From NCBI GenBank assembly GCA_023666975.1, contig JAMPAW010000108.1:1-11474 (forward strand): a stretch of 11,474 nucleotides of DNA, given 5' to 3'. The notes below the pieces were generated by a model. That model was given only the letters and a program-made list of their open reading frames with translations, searched no databases and was not told the origin of the DNA. Of the stretch, positions 1 to 6,497 are shown one piece after another. Source of the stretch: Clostridium sp. Lineage in GTDB: Bacteria; Bacillota_A; Clostridia; Lachnospirales; Lachnospiraceae. Made by a program: the position numbers and the translations under genes. Numbering within the stretch: the first letter of the stretch is position 1; each line of letters begins with the position of its first letter.

Positions 1-1379
1 TCCTGCTCATAATGTGCCGACATCATGGTGAATTTCTTTTCCGACAGCTTTCCGCTTGAATAATCCTCATACAGACGGATATACATCTGGTCAAGCTCGG
101 CGTTCCTCTGTTTGAGTTTATCAATCTCCGCCTTTGCCTTTTCCGACCTCGCCATGCTGCTCTCATTCATGCCACGAAGTACATTGTTTATGAATTTTTC
201 CTTGTTCCTCATAGCTTTTTCTGCGTGTCTGTCAATATCTGCCTTCACAGCGTTTTCAATGTCGCCTGCGCTGATGCGGTGTGCGGTACAGAAGTTCGCT
301 CCCTTTTTACGGTAAGTGGTGCATTGGTAATACGTCTTGTCCAGCAAATCCCTGTCCGGGTTGCGGTTATCCGTATGGATCAGCAGCGTCTGCCCGCAGT
401 CAGGGCATTTCAAAAGCCCTCTGAAGATGTTCTCATAGCCGGAAGTACACGGCTTGACTTTTGTGTGCCTGTCTATGATGTCATTCGCCGTCTGCCATAC
501 CTCTTTGGTGACAAGCGCCTCATGCACATCTTCCAGAACCTCCCTGTCAGCCTGCCGGATATATCCCCTGCCCTTGCACTTGAATGTCGGCTTTGAAGTG
601 CCATGCACATACATGCCGCCTTTGTAAACAGGATTGCGGATAATTCTTGTGACAACTTCCTGTTTCCAGTCGTACCAGTAATCCTCGCTGCCCGGATTAT
701 GCTGGGAGAAAAACTCCTGCTTGTAATAGCTCGGCTTTGGGATTTTCCTCTCATAAAGCACTTTGCCGATGCGGTTCGTTCCGTACCCTTCCAGAGCAAG
801 GCTGTAAATCAGCCGGACAGTCGGTGCAGTCACTTCATCAACGATTAAGTGGTTTTTGTCCTGCGGGTCTTTCTGGTAGCCGAACGGTGCAGTCGTTCCC
901 ATGAATTTCCCTTCCAATGCCCGTATGTGCTTTCCGCTCTTGACCTTCTTTGAAATATCCCTCGAATAAAATTCATTCAGGATATTTTTGAAAGGCGTGA
1001 TGTCAAGCCCTCCGTTCTGTGCGGAATCCACACCGTCATTGACCGCTATGTAGCGTACATGGTGCTGTGGGAAAAACACTTCAATGTATGCGCCGCTCTC
1101 AAGGTAATTCCTGCCAAGACGGGATAAGTCTTTCGTGATGACCGTATCAATCTTCCCATCCTCAATATCGGCAATCATCCTCTGGAAACTCGGTCTTTGG
1201 AAATTCGTGCCGGAGTAGCCGTCGTCCACATAGAAAGAGTAAGCCGCTTTTCCCATTTCCCTTGCGAATTTCTCAAGGATTGCCTTCTGGCTCTGGATGC
1301 TCATGCTGTCCCCGACATTCCCATCGTCCTGTGACAGTCTGCAATATAAAGCTGTGATTTTTGCTCCGTTCCCTTTCAT
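1..1379 (-). CDS. Large serine recombinase (site-specific integrase/excisionase of the element), 3' end outside window
   Basis: This gene would catalyse integration and excision of the mobile element by serine-mediated strand exchange. 459 codons are visible with no stop, and the frame runs off the left edge. The N-terminal resolvase domain starts with YCRLSQDD, which places the nucleophile at about Ser16. It continues with GYSGTNFQRPSF and DLSRLGRNYLESG and ends near residue 140. A recombinase domain follows (TAPFGYQKDP, then YGTNRIGKVLYERKIP). Next is a zinc ribbon (CPDC, then a paired YYQC and NFC about 45 residues later) and a charged coiled-coil stretch (KAKAEIDKLKQRNAELDQ). This is the order of TnpX/TndX-type recombinases of clostridial elements. 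The start at 1379 is set by a GGAGG at 1387-1391. Transcription runs away from the rest of the window, so the element end may lie beyond position 1. The family is certain; the exact subfamily is not. Confidence 0.93.
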   Translation of the reverse strand, partial: MKGNGAKITALYCRLSQDDGNVGDSMSIQSQKAILEKFAREMGKAAYSFYVDDGYSGTNFQRPSFQRMIADIEDGKIDTVITKDLSRLGRNYLESGAYIEVFFPQHHVRYIAVNDGVDSAQNGGLDITPFKNILNEFYSRDISKKVKSGKHIRALEGKFMGTTAPFGYQKDPQDKNHLIVDEVTAPTVRLIYSLALEGYGTNRIGKVLYERKIPKPSYYKQEFFSQHNPGSEDYWYDWKQEVVTRIIRNPVYKGGMYVHGTSKPTFKCKGRGYIRQADREVLEDVHEALVTKEVWQTANDIIDRHTKVKPCTSGYENIFRGLLKCPDCGQTLLIHTDNRNPDRDLLDKTYYQCTTYRKKGANFCTAHRISAGDIENAVKADIDRHAEKAMRNKEKFINNVLRGMNESSMARSEKAKAEIDKLKQRNAELDQMYIRLYEDYSSGKLSEKKFTMMSAHYEQ

Positions 1380-1441
1380 TTTCCTACCTCCATAAAAGGG
1401 CGGAACACACTAACCACATTATAGCATGACCGCCCGCAGAA

Positions 1442-1618
1442 TTAAACCGTTTTTCCTACAATTTCCTCAATATTTTTCCTTACCGTTTCCTCGTTGATTT
1501 TGCGGAAAGCATCTTCCATGCTCTGACCGCCCAAGTAGATACGCTCCACAACAATCCGTGTCGGCATTTTCTTGTTTTCGTTTCTGCTTTTGCTTTTGAT
1601 TTTCTGTTTACTTCCCAT
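1442..1618 (-). CDS. Small basic element-encoded protein, 58 aa (TnpW-like position)
   Basis: This short ORF begins MGSKQKIKSKSRNENKKM and has a strong RBS (GGGAGG at 1625-1630, six bases before the ATG). Its stop lies 62 bp upstream of the recombinase start, in the same direction, so the two are probably cotranscribed. The first 17 residues are very basic. The rest (RIVVERIYLGGQSMEDAF, then an amphipathic stretch with EETVRKNIEEIV) looks like a short folded helix region. Small proteins of this size, often annotated TnpW, commonly accompany serine recombinases in clostridial elements. I call that from position and general look only and assign no function. A role in controlling or assisting recombination would be a guess. 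A longer minus-strand frame at 1480-1671 overlaps it but has no RBS and reads through the upstream hairpin. Confidence 0.7.
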   Translation of the reverse strand: MGSKQKIKSKSRNENKKMPTRIVVERIYLGGQSMEDAFRKINEETVRKNIEEIVGKTV

Positions 1619-1642
1619 TCAGTTCCTCCCTTCAAACGCAAA

Positions 1643-1682
1643 TAAGGGCAGTTACAAACTGTTACGTTCATAACTGCCCTTA
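1643..1682. repeat. 12-bp perfect inverted repeat in front of the small ORF and recombinase
   Basis: TAAGGGCAGTTA (1643-1654) and its exact complement TAACTGCCCTTA (1671-1682) flank a 16-base loop. It sits just upstream of the RBS of the 58-aa ORF. On the plus strand it is followed a few bases later by GCTGTTTTTT, so it could terminate plus-strand transcription. On the minus strand it would lie in the 5' leader of the small ORF and recombinase, where it could be an operator, an attenuator or a recombinase site. The sequence alone does not decide between these. Confidence 0.6.
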
Positions 1683-1689
1683 CGCTGTT

Positions 1690-2086
1690 TTTTACAATCC
1701 AAAAAAATTACAAATTCTTTCTCTTTTACCTTTGCTTTGTAATCCAATAGTCTAACATACAAGTGGCAGGTCATTACGCTGCCCACATCGGGATTGCACC
1801 GTCATTTTATGACTGAAACTTTTATCAGATTCCAGAAGTATCATTATCACGGATATGCTTCATCGCCCCGCACATCTGCTGTGCATTTTGTCAGGTTCTA
1901 TCGCTCCATGCCTTTGCTTTTCCGAATCAGAAGCAGGCACATCATGGCGCACCTACATAGTGGCTACACATACCCTCACGTCCTGTATGCTTTTCAATAT
2001 TCAGTTGTCAATTTCCTCTGGTCTGCCCATATCGGAACCAGTAAAAACCTGTTCCGTCTGCATGATGTATCCCCCGGAAAATCCGC
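1690..2086. other. Gene-poor stretch with short hairpins between recombinase leader and HTH gene
   Basis: No convincing gene of normal size is seen. Two short dyads are present: GTGGCAG(N9)CTGCCCAC at about 1762-1786, with a one-base bulge, and the perfect GTCAT-TTT-ATGAC at 1801-1813. A 20-codon minus-strand ORF lies at 2001-2063 (listed separately). Short open stretches on the minus strand downstream of it are broken by stops in every frame, which fits decayed coding sequence. The 158-aa plus-strand frame here runs antisense to the HTH gene, lacks an RBS and looks spurious. Confidence 0.4.
2001..2063 (-). CDS. Possible 20-aa small ORF or gene remnant downstream of the HTH gene
   Basis: Twenty codons (MQTEQVFTG, then SDMGRPEEIDN) begin 23 bp after the HTH stop. 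A purine-rich CCGGGGGATA sits in front as a possible RBS. Codon choice looks like real coding sequence, and a further open frame with different phase follows downstream. It may be the start of a decayed gene or a genuine microprotein cotranscribed with the regulator. I do not recognise it and claim no function. Confidence 0.22.
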   Translation of the reverse strand: MQTEQVFTGSDMGRPEEIDN

Positions 2087-2416
2087 TTACAGTTCCAGCT
2101 TGTATGCCCCGTATTTTTTGAGGACACGTTTGAGGATTTCTTTATCTTCCCCTTCCGCCGCATCATACATTTTTTTGAGCTTTTCCTGTTCGTGGGGAGT
2201 GAGTGTGTTGTTGTACGGCTTGTACCCCTCCATGATGAAGATCCCTCCTCCTGCCCCCGGCTTTGTGTAGATAGGATAGCCGTAGGAGAGGAATGAAATA
2301 TCATGCTGTATGGTACGGGTGCAGACACCAAACTCCTGCGCCAGCTCCCTTGCCGTGACATGACCGCTGACCACAAGGATACTGACAATCTCCATTCTGC
2401 GGTATGCGGCGTTCAT
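2087..2416 (-). CDS. DeoR-like HTH transcriptional regulator, 109 aa
   Basis: This is a small winged-helix DNA-binding protein, probably a regulator of the mobile element. The N-terminal half (MNAAYRRMEIVSILVVSGHV, then TARELAQEFGVCTRTIQHDI at about residues 21-40) is a clear DeoR/HTH_11-type helix-turn-helix. The sequence PGAGGGIFIMEGYKP at 55-70 is the usual wing. The C-terminal part is a charged helix (HEQEKLKKMYDAAEGEDKEI). No effector domain is present, so its ligand, if any, is not evident. The start at 2416 is chosen over a Met six residues upstream because GGAGGGG at 2422-2428 is well placed for it and would lie inside the longer version. It is read toward the recombinase. Its own promoter probably lies at 2440-2485, where a 10-bp palindrome could be its operator. 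Confidence 0.82.
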   Translation of the reverse strand: MNAAYRRMEIVSILVVSGHVTARELAQEFGVCTRTIQHDISFLSYGYPIYTKPGAGGGIFIMEGYKPYNNTLTPHEQEKLKKMYDAAEGEDKEILKRVLKKYGAYKLEL

Positions 2417-2444
2417 GCTGTCCCCTCCTTTCAAACAGCCCCGA

Positions 2445-2454
2445 TACTATAGTA
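2445..2454 (-). promoter_or_regulatory. 10-bp palindrome TACTATAGTA in the promoter region of the HTH gene
   Basis: This perfect palindrome lies 29 bases upstream of the HTH start and contains TATAGT/TAGTAT, either of which could serve as a -10 element. Candidate -35 sequences (TTTCTT or TTCTTG) lie 17-18 bases upstream on the minus strand. The arrangement would suit autorepression by the HTH protein. Site and function are inferred. Confidence 0.35.
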
Positions 2455-2518
2455 ACTGTTAAATATGCAAGAAACCTGCTTATTTAAAAAATTTTTTTCA
2501 GAATTTTTTTGTCAGCGT

Positions 2519-2779
2519 GGGCGGTAACGCCCGTATTGGTTTTAAGGCAATCTGCCTGTGCAGATTAAAACCGCTTGCCTTCCAATACTGGAATAGCAAG
2601 CACTGCCTGTGGACGTCCACAGGCTTCGTTTTTGAAAATTTTCCGCAGACGGAAATTTGCAAAAATCGGCTTGCAAGGGGCATATCCCCCTGACCCCCTT
2701 TGCGCTCCAAAATCCAGAAATTACCTCTGCGGAATTTTGGGATTTTTACGCTTGAAAAACTTTCCTGCCGGATACGGCA
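2519..2779. other. Chain of eight hairpins: candidate oriT / single-strand origin or structured RNA
   Basis: No gene is seen here, but inverted repeats follow one another almost without gaps. GGGCG-GTAA-CGCCC lies at 2519-2532. A bulged stem GGTTTT...AATCTGC-CTGT-GCAGATT-AAAACC spans 2538-2572. GCTTGC/GCAAGC enclosing TTCCA-ATAC-TGGAA spans 2573-2601. A perfect 20-bp palindrome is at 2605-2624, with TTCGTTTTT after it. TTCCG-CAGA-CGGAA is at 2641-2654, GGGG-CATAT-CCCC at 2677-2689, CCAAAATCC/GGAATTTTGG at 2707-2740, and TGCCG-GATA-CGGCA at 2766-2779. Such dense folding next to the start of a lost gene in a mobile element fits a transfer origin or a single-strand replication origin. A folded RNA is the main alternative. 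The hairpins are seen directly; the function is inferred. Confidence 0.45.
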
Positions 2780-2824
2780 TATTGCAAAAAACAGACCATT
2801 TTTAACAAAGGAGCTTTCCAAACA

Positions 2825-2866
2825 ATGATAAAAAGAGAACGGCAAAACCGCCAGCCCTGCGTCTGA
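2825..2866 (+). pseudogene. Truncated start of a plus-strand gene, 13 codons (possibly a mobilisation gene)
   Basis: An ATG preceded by AAAGGAG (2807-2813) opens a frame MIKRERQNRQPCV that stops after 13 codons. The strong RBS, the basic N-terminus and the place directly after the hairpin cluster resemble the start of a relaxosome accessory gene (MobC-like) cut off by an insertion or deletion. It may mark the left junction between element backbone and cargo. The gene identity is a guess; the RBS and short frame are visible. Confidence 0.3.
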
Positions 2867-2960
2867 GTGATAATAAATCCTCTTTCCAGTGGCATCTGAT
2901 TTTATATGGCTATATCTATGATGTTGACTATTCAAATCTGCGGAAACACAATTGCACAAG

Positions 2961-2996
2961 AAAACCAACAATCTGATTTCCCAAATTGCTGGTTTT
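2961..2996 (-). terminator. Intrinsic-terminator-like hairpin downstream of the cargo operon
   Basis: The arms AAAACCAACAAT (2961-2972) and ATTGCTGGTTTT (2985-2996) enclose 12 bases. Read on the minus strand as RNA all 12 positions pair, one as G-U, and the 3' arm ends in UGGUUUUCUUG, giving a short U-run. It lies about 200 bp beyond the azlD stop, after the response-regulator remnant, and is the first good stop signal for the long minus-strand operon. On the plus strand the stem has one A-C mismatch but also ends in T5. Confidence 0.5.
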
Positions 2997-3012
2997 TAAG
3001 TTTATAGACTGT

Positions 3013-3170
3013 TTAGTTCAAAGCAATAGCCAACATACCTTATTCGGAAGAATCTTCACCCCAAACTTTATTGTAAATCTGTGTATATGTAGAAACCCTG
3101 CTTTTGTTTATCACTAATAAGCTGAACAATCATATTCCTTTATTATCAAGTGAATTTCACGCCAATTCAT
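3013..3170 (-). pseudogene. Remnant of an OmpR/PhoB-type response regulator (C-terminal winged helix)
   Basis: Joining two minus-strand frames gives a recognisable effector-domain fragment. One frame gives MNWREIHLIIKEYD. After a shift, the next gives LFSLLVINKSRVSTYTQIY, then NKVWGEDSSE, a stop, and GMLAIALN. This matches the standard winged-helix pattern of the family: a strand with a REIHLT-type motif, KEYDLL, then NKxRVxTxxQIYxxVWG, then the recognition helix. At least one frameshift near 3145 and two stops make it non-functional, and the receiver domain is absent. It lies between azlD and the terminator, so it is probably debris from the former neighbourhood of the azlCD end of the cargo. 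The match is from motif memory, not a search. Confidence 0.55.
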
Positions 3171-3196
3171 ATATCGTGCTTATACCCGCCTCCGAA

Positions 3197-3523
3197 TTAA
3201 AATACCAACTGCACAAGCAGCATATAACAAACTGTACCTCCGGCAATAGATAAAAGCATTTGTTTTTTCCAAAGATGTAATCCAATTACAGCAGCAATCG
3301 AAATCGCTTCCGGAATCCCGTGACTGCCTGAAAATAGACTGACATTTTTCAGACAGTAAACCACAAGCAGCCCAAATACGGCAGCCGGAAGCACTTTGCC
3401 GAGATATTGTATGTATTTTGGCGTTGGCTTGCCCGCCGGAAACAGTAAAAAAGGCACAAATCTTGTCAGCATGGTTGCAAAAATAACCATCGCAATCATG
3501 ACAATCTGTTCCGTCAAAGTCAT
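3197..3523 (-). CDS. azlD: AzlD-family small subunit of branched-chain amino acid exporter
   Basis: This is a 108-aa membrane protein with about four hydrophobic segments: roughly residues 5-28, 43-62, 70-85 and 90-108. The N-terminal signature [12 protein letters not shown], with [19 protein letters not shown] after it, is characteristic of AzlD/BrnE. The partner is AzlC, encoded immediately upstream. Its start overlaps the azlC stop by four bases (ATGA), so translation is coupled. Known AzlCD pairs move branched-chain amino acids or analogues out of the cell. The pair closes the operon and has no obvious direct link to the peptide-modification genes, though it could export a metabolite or simply be cargo. 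Confidence 0.9.
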   Translation of the reverse strand: MTLTEQIVMIAMVIFATMLTRFVPFLLFPAGKPTPKYIQYLGKVLPAAVFGLLVVYCLKNVSLFSGSHGIPEAISIAAVIGLHLWKKQMLLSIAGGTVCYMLLVQLVF

Positions 3524-4236
3524 TCTTCCGCACCGCCTTTCTCAATCGGTCTGCGAATCAGAGTCAGCACAGCAAGAATCGCAATCATGGCGGGAATAAT
3601 AAATTTATCCGCCCCAAATGCAATCAGGCTCAAAAGAGACAGACCAATTCCAAGCAAAGCGCTGGTGTGCTTTTTGTCTTTCATCCACTGCTCCATAAAA
3701 ATAACGACAAACATTGCAGTCATCACAAAGTCAAGTCCCTCGGTGTTAAAGTGGATCAGAGAACCGAATATGCCGCCTAATGTTGCACCGGAAAACCAGT
3801 AAAAATGATTGAGCAGCGTAACGAAGAACATAAACCAGCCCCTGTCTACATTCTTTGGAATCTCCGCTGTGTAGTTAATGGAAAAACTCTCGTCACACAT
3901 GCCAAAAATCAGGTAAAACTTTTTCCACCCGGTTCCCTTATATTTATCCAGCATGGAAATCCCATAAAACAAGTGCCGTGCATTGATCATCAGCGTCATA
4001 GCAAATGCCTGTAAGGGATTAAAAGCACCCAACAGCATATTAACTGCAACAAACTCAACAGAACCGGCAAAAACAGTCAGGCTCATCAGCATAGGGTATA
4101 AAAAGTTGAACCCTGATACATTCATATAAATGCCATAAGTCAGCCCAAGAAACCAAAAGCCGGCAAAAATCGGAATCGTGTGTGGGAAAGCGGCTTTTAA
4201 TGCCGGAAACCATTTTGTTTGTTGTAAACGAGCCAT
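3520..4236 (-). CDS. azlC: AzlC-family large subunit of branched-chain amino acid exporter
   Basis: This is a 238-aa polytopic membrane protein with the AzlC/YgaZ hallmarks. [12 protein letters not shown] lies near residues 27-38 and [13 protein letters not shown] near 56-68. The conserved [11 protein letters not shown] lies near 85-95 and [10 protein letters not shown] near 113-122. At least seven hydrophobic stretches follow the AzlC pattern, and the length is normal for the family. It works with AzlD in the cytoplasmic membrane to export branched-chain amino acids. The RBS GGGAGGGTGAT overlaps the end of the sirtuin gene, whose stop is only four bases upstream. This places the transporter in the same transcription unit as the ADP-ribosylation genes. 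Confidence 0.92.
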   Translation of the reverse strand: MARLQQTKWFPALKAAFPHTIPIFAGFWFLGLTYGIYMNVSGFNFLYPMLMSLTVFAGSVEFVAVNMLLGAFNPLQAFAMTLMINARHLFYGISMLDKYKGTGWKKFYLIFGMCDESFSINYTAEIPKNVDRGWFMFFVTLLNHFYWFSGATLGGIFGSLIHFNTEGLDFVMTAMFVVIFMEQWMKDKKHTSALLGIGLSLLSLIAFGADKFIIPAMIAILAVLTLIRRPIEKGGAEE

Positions 4237-4240
4237 TTTA

Positions 4241-5125
4241 TCACCCTCCCAAGCCGTTCAACAACTTCTTAATAATCTCACCAATATCCGCATCAATGCA
4301 GATGGATTGTCGTTCAACCTCACTCGGACAGACTGCTTCGCCATAATTGATACAAGCATAAGTTGCCTTCGGATTCTTTGCCGTCATCTGCCAAAACGGA
4401 TATTTAATAATACCGGGAGTGTTATATCCTACCCCAAGCTCCAAAAATAAAACCGACTGATTCCGTCTTGTACGCAGGAAATTGTTATACCGCTCTGCCG
4501 CCCTGTGCCAGCCCTCGTCCTCCACAAAGCGATTATCCGAGCGCAGGTTTGGTATCACAGGCTTGCCGCAATGCGGGCAGATGGGCAACAGCTCAGACGG
4601 AATACGCATATCCTTTTGCTGCTCCATCATCTGCCCGATGATGTCAGCATTATCAAAGGTTTCCTGACAGCACGGCTCACTGCATTGAAACAGCCCATAA
4701 TCCCCCTGGGTATAAAACAGCCGCTTTTTATCAAATCCGGCTTTCTGAAAGCAATGATCTACATTCGTTGTGAGTACAAAATAGTCCTTGTCCTTTACAA
4801 GCTCAAATATTTCATTATATACAGGCTTCGGAGCGTCCATATAACGGTTGACCGTAATAAAACGGCTCCAATATGCCCAATGTTCTTCCGGTGTGTCATA
4901 GCGGCAAAACGCACCCGAATACATATCGTGAAAACCGTATTTTTCCTCAAAGTCAGAAAAATCCTTTTTGAAACGCTCGCCCGTATAGACAAATCCCGCA
5001 GAAGTGGACAGACCTGCCCCCGCACCGATCACAATACAATCGGCGTTTTCTATTGCTTTTTTCAAGCGTTCAATCTGCTTCGAGTAATTCCCGGTAGATT
5101 TCGTAATCGACATCCTTGAAAACAT
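4241..5125 (-). CDS. SirTM-type (class M) sirtuin, NAD-dependent protein ADP-ribosyltransferase
   Basis: This 294-aa protein has the sirtuin Rossmann motif GAGAGLSTSAGF at 34-45 and TTNVDHCFQKAGF at 119-131. Class M sirtuins carry Gln-Gly where deacetylating sirtuins have the catalytic His-Gly, and here it is YTQGDYG, with Gln140. Zinc-site cysteines are visible at C148/C152 and in CPHC at 183-186. GVGYNTPGIIKYPFW near 231-245 matches the NAD-site loop. The known family transfers ADP-ribose to a lipoylated GcvH-like carrier in a redox-linked response, but no such carrier or lipoate ligase is in this window. The start at 5125 is supported by GAGGTGAT seven bases upstream and overlaps the macrodomain gene by 56 bp, which indicates tight coupling. 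The substrate here is unknown. Confidence 0.9.
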   Translation of the reverse strand: MFSRMSITKSTGNYSKQIERLKKAIENADCIVIGAGAGLSTSAGFVYTGERFKKDFSDFEEKYGFHDMYSGAFCRYDTPEEHWAYWSRFITVNRYMDAPKPVYNEIFELVKDKDYFVLTTNVDHCFQKAGFDKKRLFYTQGDYGLFQCSEPCCQETFDNADIIGQMMEQQKDMRIPSELLPICPHCGKPVIPNLRSDNRFVEDEGWHRAAERYNNFLRTRRNQSVLFLELGVGYNTPGIIKYPFWQMTAKNPKATYACINYGEAVCPSEVERQSICIDADIGEIIKKLLNGLGG

Positions 5126-5849
5126 TAAATATCACCTCGATTTCGCTGTGTTTTTGCTGCATATAGTCTTTCACGGAAGCTATGGCAATTTCTGCCGCTG
5201 TATCATTCGGGAAATGAAACTCTCCCGTGGAAATACAGCAAAAGGCTATGCTTTTTATCCCATGTAAATCCGCAAGCTCCAGACAGGAACGATAGCAGGA
5301 AGCAAGCAGCTCTTTGTCCTTTTCTTTCAGCCTGCCGTGGATAATCGGTCCGACCGTATGCAGGACATAATCGCAGGGCAGATTAAACGCCTTTGTAATC
5401 TTGGCTTTTCCTGTTCCTTCTTCATGCCCCTGTCTGCCCATCAACTCTGCACAAGCAGCCCGGAGCTGTACCCCTGCATAGGTATGAATGGCGTTGTCAA
5501 TACAGCCGTGACAAGGGCAGAAACAGCCGAGCATCCCGCTATTGGCAGCGTTGACGATAGCCCCGCAGCGAATGGTAGTAATATCGCCCTGCCACAAATA
5601 GAGGTTATCCCGTATGGGTTTCAGATTGGTAATATCCGTAATTCCCTTGCGTTTTGCCTCTTCCTGCAAATATTCGTCTTGTATTTTCAAAAACTCCACC
5701 GAAACAGACTTTGGCATACGGACATTAAACAGGGAGTGGAGCAGATTCTTTTGCTCCTGCTTGTCGGTTGGAATTTGTATGTCCCGATATTTTGGCTGTT
5801 CATTCAGCAGTTCTTTGATTAAGTAAATTCGTCTTTCTGATTGATTCAT
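5070..5849 (-). CDS. Zinc-type macrodomain protein, ADP-ribosylhydrolase paired with SirTM
   Basis: This 259-aa protein removes ADP-ribose put on by the adjacent sirtuin in known SirTM operons. An N-terminal helical region of about 80 residues precedes the macrodomain, as usual for this branch. The macrodomain has LWQGDIT at 85-91, IVNAANSGMLGC at 98-109, and the diagnostic zinc motif CFCPCHGCIDNAI at 109-121 with Cys/His ligands. TVGPII lies at 165-170 and CISTGEFHFP at 205-214. The motif has an additional Cys (C111), which may be incidental. The RBS is GAGGA six bases before the ATG at 5849. The gene is translated just after the third nitroreductase (45-bp gap) and overlaps the sirtuin. Having the eraser before the writer in one operon is the standard arrangement of the family. 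Confidence 0.92.
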   Translation of the reverse strand: MNQSERRIYLIKELLNEQPKYRDIQIPTDKQEQKNLLHSLFNVRMPKSVSVEFLKIQDEYLQEEAKRKGITDITNLKPIRDNLYLWQGDITTIRCGAIVNAANSGMLGCFCPCHGCIDNAIHTYAGVQLRAACAELMGRQGHEEGTGKAKITKAFNLPCDYVLHTVGPIIHGRLKEKDKELLASCYRSCLELADLHGIKSIAFCCISTGEFHFPNDTAAEIAIASVKDYMQQKHSEIEVIFNVFKDVDYEIYRELLEAD

Positions 5850-5894
5850 GGTTTATCCTCGTTTTATAAAAGCAAAACGCAAGTGCAGATTGCC

Positions 5895-6485
5895 TTATAC
5901 CTCATTATAAAAACAGGTTTCAGTCAATGGTTTCCTGTGACCGCCCAAGTGCGTATTTGGCACGAAGTCCGCTGTCGGATAACCGATATAGAGCATACAG
6001 ACAGGCTGCCAGTTTTCAGGCAAATTCAAAAGCTGTCTTGCTTTGTCCTCGTCGAAGTAGCTGATCCACACGCTGCCGAGGTCAAGGCTTGCCGCTTCTA
6101 ACATCATGTGCGTGGCAACAATCGTTGCATCCGTAGCTCCGCTGCTTTTCCCGCTTTGTGGGTGTTTCCAGCAGGCTTCTTTATCATAACAAACGAACAG
6201 TACCAACGGCGCACCATAGTACAAATTGATTTTTCCGTGTTCCTTATCGTCGCATTCTTTTGACAGGTCAACATATTTCTGATCGTAGCCGAAGGAACAA
6301 AACTCACGCACCTTTGTAAGACTTTCAGGCGTATTCAATACAAGGATTCTTTGCGGTTGGGCATTGACAGCAGTAGGCGACCAACGCCCGGCTTCCAGAA
6401 TCTTATCCAGTTTTCCCTGCTCTACGGGTTTCCTGTCGAATTTCCGTACCGTTACCCGCTTTTTTGATATATCCATAAAACCCAT
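5895..6485 (-). CDS. Nitroreductase-family flavoprotein (third copy), 196 aa
   Basis: This is a small FMN-dependent oxidoreductase of the nitroreductase fold. The family N-terminus KKRVTVRKFDRKPVEQGKL is followed by ILEAGRWSPTAVNAQPQRI at about 30-48. YYGAPLVLFVCYD and ATHMMLEAASLDLGSVWIS near 125-143 are the flavin-binding and dimer elements, and MLYIGYPTADFVPN is near the C-terminus. AAGGAG eight or nine bases upstream supports the start at 6485, only 12 bp after the ferredoxin-nitroreductase stop. Members reduce nitro groups, quinones or other electrophiles with NAD(P)H, and some act as dehydrogenases or in peptide tailoring. The specific substrate cannot be read from the sequence. It is clearly different from the other two nitroreductases of the operon and not a recent duplicate. 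Confidence 0.9.
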   Translation of the reverse strand: MGFMDISKKRVTVRKFDRKPVEQGKLDKILEAGRWSPTAVNAQPQRILVLNTPESLTKVREFCSFGYDQKYVDLSKECDDKEHGKINLYYGAPLVLFVCYDKEACWKHPQSGKSSGATDATIVATHMMLEAASLDLGSVWISYFDEDKARQLLNLPENWQPVCMLYIGYPTADFVPNTHLGGHRKPLTETCFYNEV

Positions 6486-6497
6486 CTATGTATCTCC

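Noticed and set aside
1762..1813. Possible tRNA gene or fragment suggested by a GC-rich hairpin and GGATTGCACC
   Set aside because: No cloverleaf with D and T arms or anticodon loop can be drawn; only isolated dyads are present.
1794..2270. 158-aa plus-strand ORF
   Set aside because: It runs antisense to the HTH gene, has no RBS and has a composition unlike a real protein; the HTH frame has clear family motifs.
2605..2633. Perfect palindrome plus T-run as an ordinary transcription terminator
   Set aside because: No plus-strand gene ends just before it, and it is one of a chain of hairpins; it is better treated as part of the structured region.
2498..2971. 157-aa minus-strand ORF across the hairpin cluster
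   Set aside because: It has no RBS and no recognisable motif, and it spans a chain of perfect inverted repeats that dictates its sequence.
4505..5119. 204-aa plus-strand ORF
   Set aside because: It lies entirely antisense to the well-supported sirtuin gene and has no RBS or family motif.
5337..5822. 161-aa plus-strand ORF
   Set aside because: It lies antisense to the macrodomain gene, which has full catalytic motifs.
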